A stretch of DNA of 64,000 nucleotides from Rhizopus arrhizus. Lineage: Eukaryota; Mucoromycota; Mucoromycetes; Mucorales; Rhizopodaceae. Shown piece after piece: positions 46,735-58,486 of this stretch. The stretch is from assembly GCA_024220505.1 (NCBI GenBank), contig JAKZZE010000035.1, positions 418,243-482,242 on the forward strand, written 5' to 3'. The notes beneath the pieces were generated by a model. It worked only from the letters and a program-made list of their open reading frames with translations, was not told the origin of the DNA and did no database searches. The stretch's first letter is position 1, and every line of letters begins with the position of its first letter. The position numbers and the translations under genes were made by a program.

Positions 46735-46956
46735 CAGTTGCCGTCAAAACTGGTCGCATGTTTTCATATTTTGCCTATACACGTTGCGGTCTACTTCATT
46801 TCTTAGTTTATAGCAATGTAGTATACACCATTCGAAAGAGCAAACTCTGGGTAACTCAGTGGTAGTACAAGCATTGCAGTAGATCCAGTGTATCGGTAAT
46901 AACTTGCCCTCAAAGTCCGACGGTACATGCGACCAGTTTTGACGGCGTTTATAAGT
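46735..46956 (+). repeat. Left terminal inverted repeat of element A
   Basis: Starts CAGTTGCCGTCAAAACTGGT. Its inner end (46924-46945) carries the reverse complement of the outer repeat (CATGCGACCAGTTTTGACGG), so the terminus is itself a hairpin-capable inverted pair. A tRNA-like segment lies at 46850-46890. Confidence 0.92.
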
Positions 46957-46986
46957 AAACGTTTTGATATACTTTATTTAAAAAAA

Positions 46987-48047
46987 TCAATACTTAGTGC
47001 AACGACCTTTTGCTTTAATAACTGCAGCACACCTTTTCGGCATACTTTCGATGTATTTTTGGCATTCCTCTTTAGAAATGGCATACCAGGTCTTACCTAT
47101 ACGCTCCCATAGCTCATGCATACTACTTGGTGGTGCCTCATAGCTATGAAATAGCTCTCTCTTTAAATGTGCCCACATATGCTCTATAGAATTTAGGTCT
47201 GGGGACTGAGGAGGCCATTCCAATACCTCGAATGGCTGCTGGTCAATCCATTCTTTCACTACCTTCGATGTATGCTTGGGATCATTATCCTGCTGAAACA
47301 CTATTTTGGAAGAATCCAAGCCATAACTCTCCATTGTCTTCAGTAAGTCATCTTTTAAGACCTCAAGATAGGCCTCGCTATTCATACGATGACCTACATC
47401 AACTATCCACCCAACGCCTTCCCATGTAATGCAGCTCCAGACCATAATATTGCCACCCCCATGCTTGACGGTTTGTTGTACATGTCGCGAGTTCAACTCC
47501 TCATGGGGTAGTTTCCATGTATAAGCCTTTCCGTCGGATGCAAAACGATTTATTTTGGTCTCATCTGAGAATATGACACGTTTCCAGTCGTCCACAGTCC
47601 AATGTTGGTGCGATTTAGCCCATTGAAGGCGTTTAATGATGTTTTGCGTTCGCAGCAATGGTTTTTGAGGCTTGACAAATGCTATAAAGCCAGCTTTTTA
47701 AGGACGCGGCGTACGGTACTGTCTCTTACAGACATTCCAAATTCTTCTTTTAGAGCTTTTTGGATCTCTACAGCATTATTTTTTCTTCCCAAGGTGACTA
47801 ATCTCCGGATGTAGCTTACCATGCGTTGACTAATTAGAGATGGACGACCACCTTCATCAACATTTCCACTCATCTTCAGAGATGAGCGGTACTTCTGAAC
47901 AGTAGTACGACTAACACCAACTTGTTTTGCTATTTTGCTGTTTGACTTCTTGGATCTTAGCAATGAGGAAATGCTGTTTACTTTGTCGGTTGAAATTGCG
48001 CGCATGTCGAATCTGCAATGGTGCAATTTCTTAATGGGGTGTCGCAA
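46987..48047 (-). pseudogene. Transposase of element A (Tc1-like, DD34E), one-base frameshift
   Basis: N-terminal part (48047-47685) has a helix-turn-helix: NSKIAKQVGVSRTTVQKY, then GGRPSLISQRM. The catalytic part (47684-46987) shows WTVDDWKRVIFSDETKIN (first D), FQQDNDPKHTSKVV (second D) and SPDLNSIEHMW (E), with 34 residues between D2 and E by my count. The halves are joined by a loss of one G near 47688: the sequence reads KKLAL-stop where KKLGFIAFVKPQ is expected. Otherwise full-length and close to the left repeat. Inactive as read, unless this is a sequencing error. Confidence 0.88.
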
Positions 48048-48138
48048 TGTAGCAAAAAAACACTTACAGTGAGTTAAAAAACCGTTTCAGTAAAATTGAA
48101 ACTCACACATTTATCCTTTTTTTGAAAGAAATATTTAG

Positions 48139-48151
48139 AGTATACGTGTTC
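48139..48151 (+). repeat. Target-site duplication of LINE-2, left copy
   Basis: AGTATACGTGTTC, identical to 56805-56817; the LINE-2 ORF1 ATG follows directly. Confidence 0.9.
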
Positions 48152-51100
48152 ATGGCTCTTCCCGATAAAAAATCAGACCTACCTTCAACTCCGAAGGGAA
48201 GGTCTTATTCAGACGTTGCCAAACGTACAGTCATAACTAAAACATCACTTATGAATCTAGCCGCCACAGATTCTTCAACCAACGGATATCCTACTTCTGA
48301 TAACACTCAACCAGACACTACTGTTCGCTCTACCATTTGGAGACATGCCCGTGTCTCTAATGGGTTTTTTCTCGACATCTCGAAGGTTCCCAATGTTACT
48401 GAACAACAGCACCTAGAATACCTTGCGGATCAATACGGCGGTGCCAGAAATTTTAATGGAATTAAGTTTATTGGAAAAAATAAGGAACGTTATCTTGAAG
48501 TATATCCAGTACCTGACATAAGAACATCTTTTACTACTCAAGGCGTATATTATGAGGATTCTAGACTCCGCCTTCTCCCCTGTAAAGCCTTGGAAGGTGA
48601 GGGTGAAGTTGTACAACTCAATTTGTCTGAGCTTCCACCTCTGGGAAAAGATCAGATTACATCTGAACTTAGTGAAGCCTTATCCAAATTCGGTAATATT
48701 ATGGATTTTGGACTTACAGTAGGTCAAAAAATTGCTGCAAGGAATTGCAAAATACCGGTTTTACAGCTGGTTGTCTATGGATACTGCATGAAACTATCTC
48801 AAACATTGATTGTTTGTACCTCACTAGAAGGGGCATTTATTCGTCGATTATCTGATATGGGCAATAGTTATTGGTGGAATTTGATATTGTTAAAGGGAAT
48901 TTTATAAACATCCGGCATTTTTTACTTGTTTACATATGTTTGGAATAACAAATTTTAATACGACGCAACCGGTTGCTATCATAATTTTTCACATTCTTGA
49001 CATGATTAGAATGTTGCCAGTATATAAAAGCGCTTACAATTCCTTTATTCTAAATTTTAAATTTTCTTATCTAAATTATTTCTCTTTTTTACCTTATTAC
49101 CAATCGCATGCCTAAACGACTGCCAGAAGAAAAAGTAAACGATCTCAAGCAAGCATTAACTGGATCCACATCAACGTACGATATTGCTAAGGAGGTTGGA
49201 GTACATGAATCAACTGTTAGTAGATACTCTAGGCGGTTGTTTTCAAATAGGACAATGGGCTCAGCTGGTAGACCTACATTAGTCTCCAAAGTGACGAAAC
49301 GGCTAATCAAAAGAAAAGTCATTGAAGGGGTTCTAAAGACTGCCAAAGAGGTACACCGGGAGCTGGTTCAACTTGGCTATGCTATCTCATACCAGTCAGC
49401 AATTAACGTCCTGAAATCAATGGAGTTCCATTCTTCAATAAAAAAAAGAAGCCGTTTCTGACAAAAGCTCATATGCAGCATCGATTAGAATGGGCCAAGA
49501 AGCACCAGGATTGGACAGTGGAAGAATGGCGAAAAGTCGTCTTTTCTGATGAAACCAAGATCAACGTATGGGGCTCTGATGGTTGTAAGTATTATTGGAA
49601 AAGACCAAGTGATCCTCTTCAACCGCATCATCTAGAGTTTACAGCCAAGCATGGAGGCGGCAAGTTGATGATGTGGGGCTGCATAACATCTGAAGGACCA
49701 GGATATGCTTGTCAAATTTACGATGGGAACATGAACGCGGACGTTTATCAGCATATATTAGACACTACACTTCGTGATACTATGGAGTACTACAATTTCA
49801 ACTGGTCCAACATTTACTTTCAGCATGATAATGATCCAAAGCACAAGGCAAAATCCACAATAGCCTGGTTAGATAATCATCAAGTGCGCTATATTAGCGA
49901 TTGGCCAGCTCAGAGCCCGGACTTAAATCCAATAGAACATGTATGGCATCAACTGAAGTTAAAGCTCAGCTGTTACGAACGTAGAGCAAAGAATACGGAT
50001 GAGCTTTGGGAACGAGTAGAAAAAGCATGGAATGAATTTGATAAAGAACTTTGCCAAAGGTATATCGATAGCATGCCGGCAAGAATTCAAGAGGTTATTA
50101 ATAAAAAAGGAGGACCAACTAAATATTAATAAATAAACCCATTTCGTTCAAATTTTCGTTTTTTTCAAATTTTCAAATTGCGCGTCTCATACTTCCTTCA
50201 ATACTTATCCAATAGGGCTTAAACTCTTTCAGGTTTTTCAAGACATGTAGGAAATCTACTATGTAGGAACAGAGGCACTTTGTACCACTGTGGCAGGATG
50301 TACGCTACAAAAACTGAGAAAAATGGATTCCTTGCAGCAATTTTTTGACCTACTGTAAATATGAATCATCTCGAGGTTTCTTTACAGGATTAGGTTATGC
50401 AGTTATTCAACGTCCTAAAGCTAACTCATTTAACAAGCTTGAACATATTATCTACTTTAACGGCGGTAAAGAATTTTGTTACGCCACTTTTCCCGATATG
50501 CCTGTCTGGTGTCGCTATTGCCACTCAGAAGGTCATACTAAGTATGAATGTGCTAAATCCAAAGCACGTATTTTATGTTATTCTTGTGACAAGTATGGTC
50601 ACATGTCCAAGGAATGTCCATCTCCTGCTCGCTCAAAAAATAATGGTACTAAGCCTTTCAAGAAACAAAGAAAGATCAACCGTTCATCTGAGCAGGTAGA
50701 AGACATCGATAGTCAATCAACTGCGCAACTTCCACCATCCCACGAATTACTCAAATCTCAATGGGCTCCACCCAAGTCTCCAACAACCTTATATAATGGC
50801 ACGCAGACTCAATCAATAGTAGAAGACCAGTCCTTCTTTTCATCCAACCCTTTTGAAGCATTACATGAGAAGAGCAAGGAAGGTGACGATGAAGAAAAAG
50901 AGGACGAAGAAATGAATGATCCTGATTATGATCCTAAAGGTGATGACGAGGATTCCAGCACTGATGATGATACTGATTCGGTTCAAGAAATTAGCCCAGA
51001 GGAAGTGGATATTTTAATGAAAGATGTGGATGACAATATTGATAATGTGGATAGTAACATTACAAGTAGTGCATCGACATCTTTAAAATTAAGAACATAT

Positions 51101-51172
51101 GTGAGCTCTCCTAATCAACAGGAACTCCCGGCCGAGCAATCGTCTCAGCCAGCACTTTCAAATAGTATTTAA
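48152..51172 (+). CDS. LINE-2 ORF1 (gag-like), split by element D
   Basis: 48152-48716 plus 50358-51172. When D and one TA are left out, the frame continues (GFGL|KYESSRGFFTGLGYAVIQ), parallel to LINE-1 SGSAGLFSGRGYAIL. Two CCHC knuckles: CRYCHSEGHTKYEC and CYSCDKYGHMSKEC. A long acidic stretch (EEKEDEEMNDPDYDPKGDDE) precedes the end ..ALSNSI. The stop TAA overlaps the ORF2 ATG as TAATG (51170-51174). Apart from D the frame is clean. RNA-binding chaperone role is inferred from LINE ORF1 proteins in general. Confidence 0.82.
48717..50355. mobile_element. Tc1/mariner-like element D, 1,639 bp
   Basis: TA at 48715-48716 and 50356-50357; inverted ends CAGTAGGTCAAAAAATTGCT extending at least 29 bp. 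Transposase on plus. Inserted in LINE-2 ORF1. No clear inner inverted copy of the terminal repeat, unlike A and B. Confidence 0.92.
49108..50129 (+). pseudogene. Transposase of element D (Tc1-like, DD35E), one-base frameshift
   Basis: Helix-turn-helix part 49108-49450 (TYDIAKEVGVHESTVSRY, GRPTLVSKVTKRL). Catalytic part to 50129: WRKVVFSDETKINVWG (first D), YFQHDNDPKHKAKS (second D), SPDLNPIEHVW (E), with 35 residues between D2 and E by my count. The frame breaks at an A8 run (49440-49447): one more A would join ..SIKKK|KPFLTKAHMQHRL. Ends NKKGGPTKY. Related to, but clearly distinct from, the transposase of A; closest in style to that of B. Confidence 0.88.
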
Positions 51173-54100
51173 TGAGAGAGAAACATGTCTCTTTCAATTA
51201 TGATTCTCTAAACAGTAACAGTTTAGTGAAAACCTCTTCAGCAACTACACAATCCTTTTATATTCGTTATCTTCGTGAACAACAGTTCGACATTCTCTCT
51301 TTACAAGAAACCCATGCCACTCCTTCTACTATTCCTTCTATGGATACTCAATTTCAAGCTCAACAAACATTTTGGACTTACTATTGTGGTATCGTCTCCT
51401 TTTCCACAAATTATACAGTAGCGGACAAAACTGGTGCACAAAAATTAAAATCAACATTGTATCTCCGCCATATGTCTGCGACTTTTGTGGCATATACCAT
51501 CTGAAAGACAGTCCAAAATATACATTATGTTATGTAAACCGGAACTGTACCGGACATCCTCCAGGCATAAGGTCATTTTTAGTGATTTTTCGCATATTTC
51601 AATTTTCGCCAAAAATGTAGTGCTTGTCTAGCCTTCTTTCAATTTTCCCCATATCTCTCCCGTTTGCTTTCAGATTTCACAGCATATTAGTGAATTTTAG
51701 TAGCTCTTAAAAAATATATAAAACTGTACTTATTTTGTATTTCCCATTGAGTCCCCCCTTTTGTTTTTACCCTATTCACTATAACAAAGTACTAGCCTTA
51801 TATGTTTAAGAAAATAAGCAACTGTAAAAACGAAACTCTGAGATCTCGAACACGCCTAGTTCGTACGACAGCAGATATTTCTAGAGTAACAAGGATCTCT
51901 AAATGGACAATCAACAGGAGAAAGAGGGAAGAAAGAAACTTAATGTCTTGTGATCATGAAGGTATTCCGCTATTAGCCTGAAAAGTTATTAGTTCAGTCA
52001 TCAACCTAGAGCTTGGACAAGGTCCGCTACACACAGTTCCTGATGCTCAGCACATTTTGAGGACCTTAAGATACAGTGTTAGCAGACTGTCAGTCTAAAG
52101 GCACAGTAGGAAGCTAGATTTTGAGTCCGGAAGTAAGGAATCGAAGAATTTCATCAGCTGTATAAGTCGGAAAAAGCGATGAATGTGGTATCACGACAAG
52201 CCATTGTATACTATAGAGGGCTGGAAGTCTGCTATCTTTAGCAATGAAACAAATATGAACATTATGGATGCAGACAGTATACACTAATATTGAAAGCAAG
52301 TCGAGCAACCTTAGCGATTTTTTCACGGTGATCAACCAACGAAGCATGCTGGCTGCTCTGTTATGTTTTAAGGCTGTATTAGATATTGAGGACCAGAATA
52401 TGTGTGTCAGGTATACGATGGTATAATGAACTCATAAATATACACATATATTTCGCTTACTTCATACCACAAAAGCCTAGCGTATAGTGGTCTAAAACGT
52501 CGTAATCTCTCGTTTCAGTATGACAATGACACAAGGCACAAGTCAACGCATGTCACAAACTCAATATTTGATAACAGCGCTTCTGTGCTACAAGTTTAGC
52601 CGCCACTAATCCCGGCCTAAGTCCGCTTAAGCATGCCAGGTGGCAATTGATGGCAAAGGTATGATGATACGACACTAGATCAAAAAGGGTCGATGATCTT
52701 TGGAAAAGAATAGTTAAAGAGCCGGGTTCTTTTACTGAAAATGATATACACGCATATTATTAGCATATGCAAAGAAGAATATCCGATAATATCAAGAGAC
52801 GAGATGATTATATAAAGTCTAAGATTTTAGCCACTTTTGCGGTTTTTAGAAAATATAAGATTTTATAAATTCAAAGCACGCTTATCGCTCAGTTTTAACA
52901 ATGTCATGCTTAGAACATACATAGATTACAATGACTAGTATATCCTCCTTCTAGTACAGTTTCATGACTATTGCAATTACCATGAGCAGGTAATGGTAGT
53001 TAAAAGCTAAAAAAAAGTTTTGTGCACCAGTTTTGTCCGCTACTGTATATTAACTCAAATTCATACCGATCACATTTTTACATCGGATCGATTCTTACTC
53101 TGTAAGGTACACCATCCACACAACTTCTATGAACCATTCTATATTCTTAATGTCTATGCCCCGGCGGATTCTAATGGTGCGCGGCGTTCTTTTTTTGAAT
53201 CCATGGTTACTTTACTATATGAACTTAATGGCATTATTTCCTGGAATAACTTGATTATCTCAGGTGACTTTAATTACGATCTTGCGCGCGATATTGATAA
53301 CAAACGAGGTCTCTTTAAAACTTCAACAGCATGGACATCTCTATTAGAAAACTTCTTCTTTAATAGTATGATCCACAACTCTATGACCAACATACCGACA
53401 TTTCAACGTACAGCCAGCATCACCTCTACTATTGATTACATTTATTTAGGTGGGATTATTAAAAGTCGTCTTATTGATAACTCGGTACATTATATACAAT
53501 CACAATGGTCAGATCATGCAATATTACACGTTGCTTTAGATTTAGGACCTTCAAAACTAGGACCAGGCTTATTTCGGGGAAATCCATCATATGCATCAAA
53601 TCCACAGTTTAAAGCACAACTACAACAAAAACTTTCAGAGCTACTTCATCAAACAGAAAAAGATCTAATCACGATGAATGCTCAGGTTCTATGGGAAGAA
53701 GTTAAAAAGGTAACCAAAAAGTGGATTAAATTATTTGGAATCAAACATGTTTCTTGGAGAAAGTCAGCACTTAAACAATTGGAGAGGAAAAGAAATAGGT
53801 TTCTTAGATCTAAACCACCAATAGCAATTCGACTTTTAATTCTACCCAAGATTGACAAGATGATCGACACATTACAACAAGAACTAGTGGAAATTGCAGC
53901 ACTGAAGTCTGGCGTGGTATGGAGAGAAAAAGGGGAAAAATCACCAAAGTACCTGAAAAATATACATCATCAACGCACGGCACAACAGTTCATACCTGGA
54001 TTACGGGAACCTACCAGTACTAACACTGAACTTCATAACAATACCGATTCATCGGCATCGACTATCAGAGTAGATAGTCACTCTATGAATAATATTACTC

Positions 54101-56669
54101 AAGATTTTTATAACCAATTGTACACCAAGGACGAAGTTGAAGATAATCACATTCAGGATTATCTTGATGAAATAACCTTTACAAACATTTTATCTAAAGA
54201 AGATCAAGAGATACTGACTGAACCTATTTCTGTGGAAGAACTTCAATCTCAAGCCTCCAGGCTATCAGCCAACAGCAGTCCTGGATCAGATGGATTAGGA
54301 TACCCCTACCTGTCACTCTTATTCAATTTAGAAATACTTGAGCCACTCATTCTTCAACTATATCAAGATGCTATAAATGGTGTTTTTCCTTCGTCATGGC
54401 AAGATATCCGTGTTAGATTATTACCGAAAAAGGGAGATCTGTCATTATTGAAAAACTGGCGACCAATTTCACTAATTAATTGCGATGCAAAACTTTTTAC
54501 CAGAATCTTGGCCCAACGATTAGGAAAAATGATGAACAGCATATTAAATGACTATCAAACTGGATTTATTCCTGGTAGATTTATCGGAGATAATGGATTT
54601 GCACTATCAATGATTCTGGATGAAAGTAGAGGATTGGATTATTCTGGTGTTGGAATCTTATTGGATCAAGAAAAGGCGTATGATCGAGTACATCCTCTAT
54701 ATTTACGTCGCGTACTAGAACGATTTCACTTTCCCTCAACCATCATCACCTGCATTCTGACTCTTTTTTTGAAAATCAAGTTTATGTCAACGTTAACGGC
54801 TTTTTTACTGATCCTATTACTCAGCAACGTGGATTAAGACAAGGGGATCCCCTATCACCGTTATTGTTTAACCTAGCTCTGGAACCTTTTCTATTACACC
54901 TATTACAAGAAGATGGTTTATCTGGATATCAATCTCCGGCCGTACCTTCAGTGAACCCAACTCCTACTATTAAGTGTTTAGCGTATGCTGATGATATATG
55001 TGTTTTTCTTGATAACTCCGAGGAACTAGGTTTACTTCATTATCATATGCAACGATATTCTGATGTGTCGAATGCTAAGTTTAATGAAGATAAATCTGAA
55101 GCTATATTTCTCAACGGTAAACTGGATGAAGATTGGACTACTGTCCTACACTCTCACAACATCTCCAATTATTATCATGATGGATCAGCTAGCATTCTTA
55201 GATACCTCGGATTTCGTTTTCCATTTAATTCCCACCAAAGAGGTGTCCTTGAAGATACATTGATCAGCACCATCCATCAACAATGCGCCATATATAGTCA
55301 ACGACAATTGTCCATTCAAGGTCGAGTTACTGTAGTGAACATACTTATTCTATCTAAACTCTGGTATTGTCTCAGGCTGTTTCAACCTACAAAAAAATTC
55401 TTTCAACGGTTGGGCTCTGCTATTTACCACTTTGTTTGGCAAAAGAAATCCCCTCGCTTAAAGAAAACTTTACTCTTTATGCCGGTCGAGTATGGTGGCC
55501 TGAAGGTTCTAAATCCAATTATTCAACATAAATTATTGCAAAAACGATGGCTTAATTACCTGCTTGATCCGATTGACTATCCTTCGTTTGTGTATCCTAT
55601 CATGGTCAATCACTTATCTCAGTTTAAAAACTCACAAGATTTTCCTCTGCTTCCGTTCTACAATACAGAATGTCGTATTAGTCCTGTCTCTCCTCGCCAT
55701 TTGTCCATCTGGCCGGTAATCTTTGAAATGTTTGATTATTTCAATGATGACGGTAAAATACAAATGAATCAAGTTCCCGTCACTACACTGTTAGCAATGC
55801 CATTGAGACATCTTCTCACATATCCCTCTAGTCAGGACTCCGAATACACTCACTGGACTTTAAAACACGCCAATCATGCAGCCAACCTGTTTCTAACCTT
55901 TGACATTTCACAACAAAGACTTAGGCTCAAAGTACAAGGTGAATATTCTCGTTTTCCACGGTTATGTCAAAGCCTCTACAATGAAATTCTTGTCTCTCGT
56001 AATGTTAAACTAAAGCCTTTTGTTTGGAGTCATATAGTCGCACCTCCTGTAACTAATGCTACAACAATTGAGGAGTGGAAGATGCATCACCTAGCTACCA
56101 CAATGAAATCCAATCATCGATGGTACCAATTCTGTCCTCAAACTCTTCGTAATCACTATCAAATCACTGGAGAATCTATGATCCTATTTGGTGCTGCCGA
56201 CATTAAAGCGTTCTGGCGTACCATCATGTATCCACAAGCCCGTACAATTTTCTTCCGTGCATTCTCAAAGTGTATCCCTTCGAAAGATCTTTTATTCAAG
56301 TTTACTATCGTATCTTCCCCCATCTGCTCCTTTTGTGGTTCTATAGAAGATTCGTTTAAACACTTTCTGGTTCTCTGTGCTCCAAAACAAGTCATCTGGC
56401 ATCAAGTCCTATCACATTATTATCCTCATCTATACTTCTCACCTGAAGATCTGATTCTTACTTTAACCTCTCTGAAAAAACCATACTGGGTACGGTATTG
56501 CTCCAAGTATATCCCTATAATTTCCACCATTCTCTGGCAACAATGGAATTTATATTGGTCTCATGGCACTGAAAATATCAATCCTATCTCTACAATTGAT
56601 ATTAACAAATCTATTCCTAGGATCGTCTCGTTAATCGAACGACTCCTTCATCCTATTTCTTCTGACTAA
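51172..56669 (+). pseudogene. LINE-2 ORF2 (endonuclease and reverse transcriptase), interrupted by C and one frameshift
   Basis: 51172-51415, 53048-54836 and 54864-56669. N-terminal APE-like endonuclease: DILSLQETHA, then after C LNVYAPADSNGARRSFFESM, IISGDFNYDLARD and WSDHAILHVALDL. RT: NSSPGSDGLGYPYL, NWRPISLINCDAKLFTRIL, LDQEKAYDRVHPLYL (motif A), RGLRQGDPLSPLLFNLALEP and CLAYADDICVFL (catalytic YADD). C-terminal CSFCGSIEDSFKHFLVLC is the LINE Cys/His motif. The break near 54768-54774 is a T7 run where T8 would restore FFENQVYVNVNG. Starts at the TAATG overlap. Confidence 0.87.
51416..53045. mobile_element. Tc1/mariner-like element C, decayed, 1,630 bp
   Basis: TA at 51414-51415 and 53046-53047; inverted ends CAGTAGCGGACAAAACTGGT, about 31 bp well matched. 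Removing C restores ORF2 (..FSTNY|ILTQIHTDH). The interior (51801-52790, plus) is a decayed transposase: RTTADISRVTRISKWTINRR (helix-turn-helix), GWKSAIFSNETNMNI (first D changed to N) and YVCQVYDGIMNS, with many stops. Its ends resemble those of A (ACAAAACTGGT vs TCAAAACTGGT). Confidence 0.88.
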
Positions 56670-56804
56670 CTATCGTCCTTTTCTTCGTCTTTTTCTAATA
56701 TTTATCTGCATTCTGTTTCATCAAGTACCACCTCTCCGCGCATGTGTGACTTTAAAATATAATTTTATTTAATAAAATCAAAATTATTTTACAAAAAAAA
56801 AAAA

Positions 56805-56817
56805 AGTATACGTGTTC
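56805..56817 (+). repeat. Target-site duplication of LINE-2, right copy
   Basis: AGTATACGTGTTC directly after the LINE-2 poly-A tail. Confidence 0.9.
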
Positions 56818-56956
56818 TTTTTTATTATGTTATTATATGGCTTTTTTGCAACAAAGCAATATACACCCCATCTTAATCTATGAATTACATCTTGAGTAAT
56901 GGCCATTTTAAAAAAAGGGGATGACTGAAACAGTTTTTTAACTAGGTAAAAAAATA

Positions 56957-57979
56957 CTAATATATAATATTTCCATCCTTAGCTTTTATTACAGCTTGAA
57001 CTCTAGCCGGCATACTATCAATATATTTACAACAAACATCTCTATCAAATGTTTCCCATTCAATTTTGATTCTTTCCCATAGTTCATGGACACCTCTTAC
57101 CCTTTGCTTATATAGAGCTAATTTCAACTTTAAATGTCTCCACATGTGCTCAATTGGGTTCAGGTCAGGCGATTGAGAAGGTCAAGGCAATACTGGGTAC
57201 TTTGCTTCTTCTTTAAGGTAAGTCGTCGTTATCTTGGCAGTGTGTTTCGGATCATTATCATACTGAAAGATGAAATCACCATCTCCTAATCGATAGTAAT
57301 CAAGGGTATCTACCAGTTCGGTTTTTAGGATATGGATGTAATCGGATGCAGTCATTCTGCCGTCGTATATCTCGCCGATATATCCAACTCCATGGGAAGT
57401 CATACAAGCCCACACCATAACACTTCCACCGCCATGTTTTACGGTTGGGATTACATGATGAGGCTGTAATGGGCTTCCAGGCAGACTCCAATAGAATTCA
57501 ACTCCATCAGAGCCCCAAACGTTGATTTTCGACTCGTCAGAGAAGATAAACTTTCTCCAGTCGTCAGTAGTCCAGTACCTGTGAGCAAGTGCCCATTCCA
57601 AGCGTGCTTTCCTGTGTTTTGCTGACAAAAGAGGTACCTTTCTTTTTGGTCGGGCTTTGAATCCTAGGCTCTTTAAGGCGTTTAGGGTGGTGTTGTAAGT
57701 CAACCTTGGGTAAATGGCCTTAAAATAATCGAAGACCTCAACACCTGACTTCAATCGTCTTAAGATTACCATTCTCTTCATGAGGGACTTGCTTGCTTCA
57801 GTTAAGATCTGAGGTCGTCCGCCAGTGTTATCAGGTCTTTGGATATTCCATTTTTTGCAATATCGATGAACAGTGGCTTTAGAGAGAGTCAAGCGATTAG
57901 CAATCTCTTCATAAGACAAATCAGACTCTAAGAACACTCTCAAATCATTTTGAGTATCTTGGGAAATGGAGCGAGTCAT
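56957..57979 (-). pseudogene. Transposase of element B (Tc1-like, DD35E), single nonsense codon
   Basis: ATG at 57979. Helix-turn-helix: SYEEIANRLTLSKATVHRY and GGRPQILTEASKSL. Catalytic: WRKFIFSDESKINVWG (first D), FQYDNDPKHTAKI (second D), SPDLNPIEHMW (E), 35 residues between D2 and E by my count. One TGA at 57178-57180 stands where related proteins have Trp (VLP-stop-PSQSPD vs WPAQSPD), a single G-to-A change. The frame continues to 56957. Otherwise full-length. Confidence 0.88.
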
Positions 57980-58486
57980 TTTTAATAAAGATTGGGTTGA
58001 AAATGTAAAATGAAAAAGGATGAAATTTGTTACGCGTCTATTAATAAAATAACGTGTTTATATACTTGTTTTTTTAATAAATGCAAAGTATTATACTCTT
58101 CCCCTAACTTTATGTGTATTGCATAAATGAAAAATGAAGTCTGTATAATTGTAATTGATATTTATGGTTTTTTTAATGGAGTTAAAAAACCGTTTTAGTG
58201 CACCGACTGTAGTAATTTTATAAGTTTTAGGGAGCAAATATTGAAAAAGCAATACTATTTTTATATTGTATTATACATCAGGACTAGTGCTTCCGTATGA
58301 TGTATGAAATGTAGCATTTTATTTAGTATATCAGTAGTTATGGTAGCAAAACCATATTTAGGAAAAACACTGAAACGGTTTTTTAACTCACTGTACATGT
58401 AAACAATATTATTATAATAGAGGAAAGAGAAGAAAAAAATATAAAAAATTTACAATTAAGTCACATTTTTGTGACTATATTATGTC

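Larger units (their letters stand above)
48152..56804 (+). mobile_element. LINE-2: inner two-ORF LINE, interrupted by Tc1-like elements D and C
   Basis: Bounded by a 13-bp target duplication and ending in an A-run (56793-56805). Without D and C the element is about 5.38 kb. ORF1 (48152-51172) is gag-like with CCHC knuckles; ORF2 (51172-56669) has APE endonuclease, RT and a C-terminal Cys/His motif. It begins at the ORF1 ATG, so there is no 5' UTR: either 5'-truncated right there or naturally leaderless. Confidence 0.9.
48067..58393. mobile_element. Tc1/mariner-like element B (interrupted by LINE-2)
   Basis: TA at 48065-48066 and 58394-58395. Outer ends CAGTGAGTTAAAAAACCGTT in inverted orientation, with a second, inverted copy about 190 bp inside each end (56926-56940 on the left, 58184-58202 on the right). 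Excluding LINE-2 and one 13-bp duplication, its length is about 1.66 kb. Transposase at 56957-57979 on minus. Inserted in A between the A transposase start and the right end. Confidence 0.88.

Noticed and set aside
46850..46890. Functional tRNA gene in the element A terminus
   Set aside because: No B box, no acceptor stem; kept only as a tRNA-like finding.
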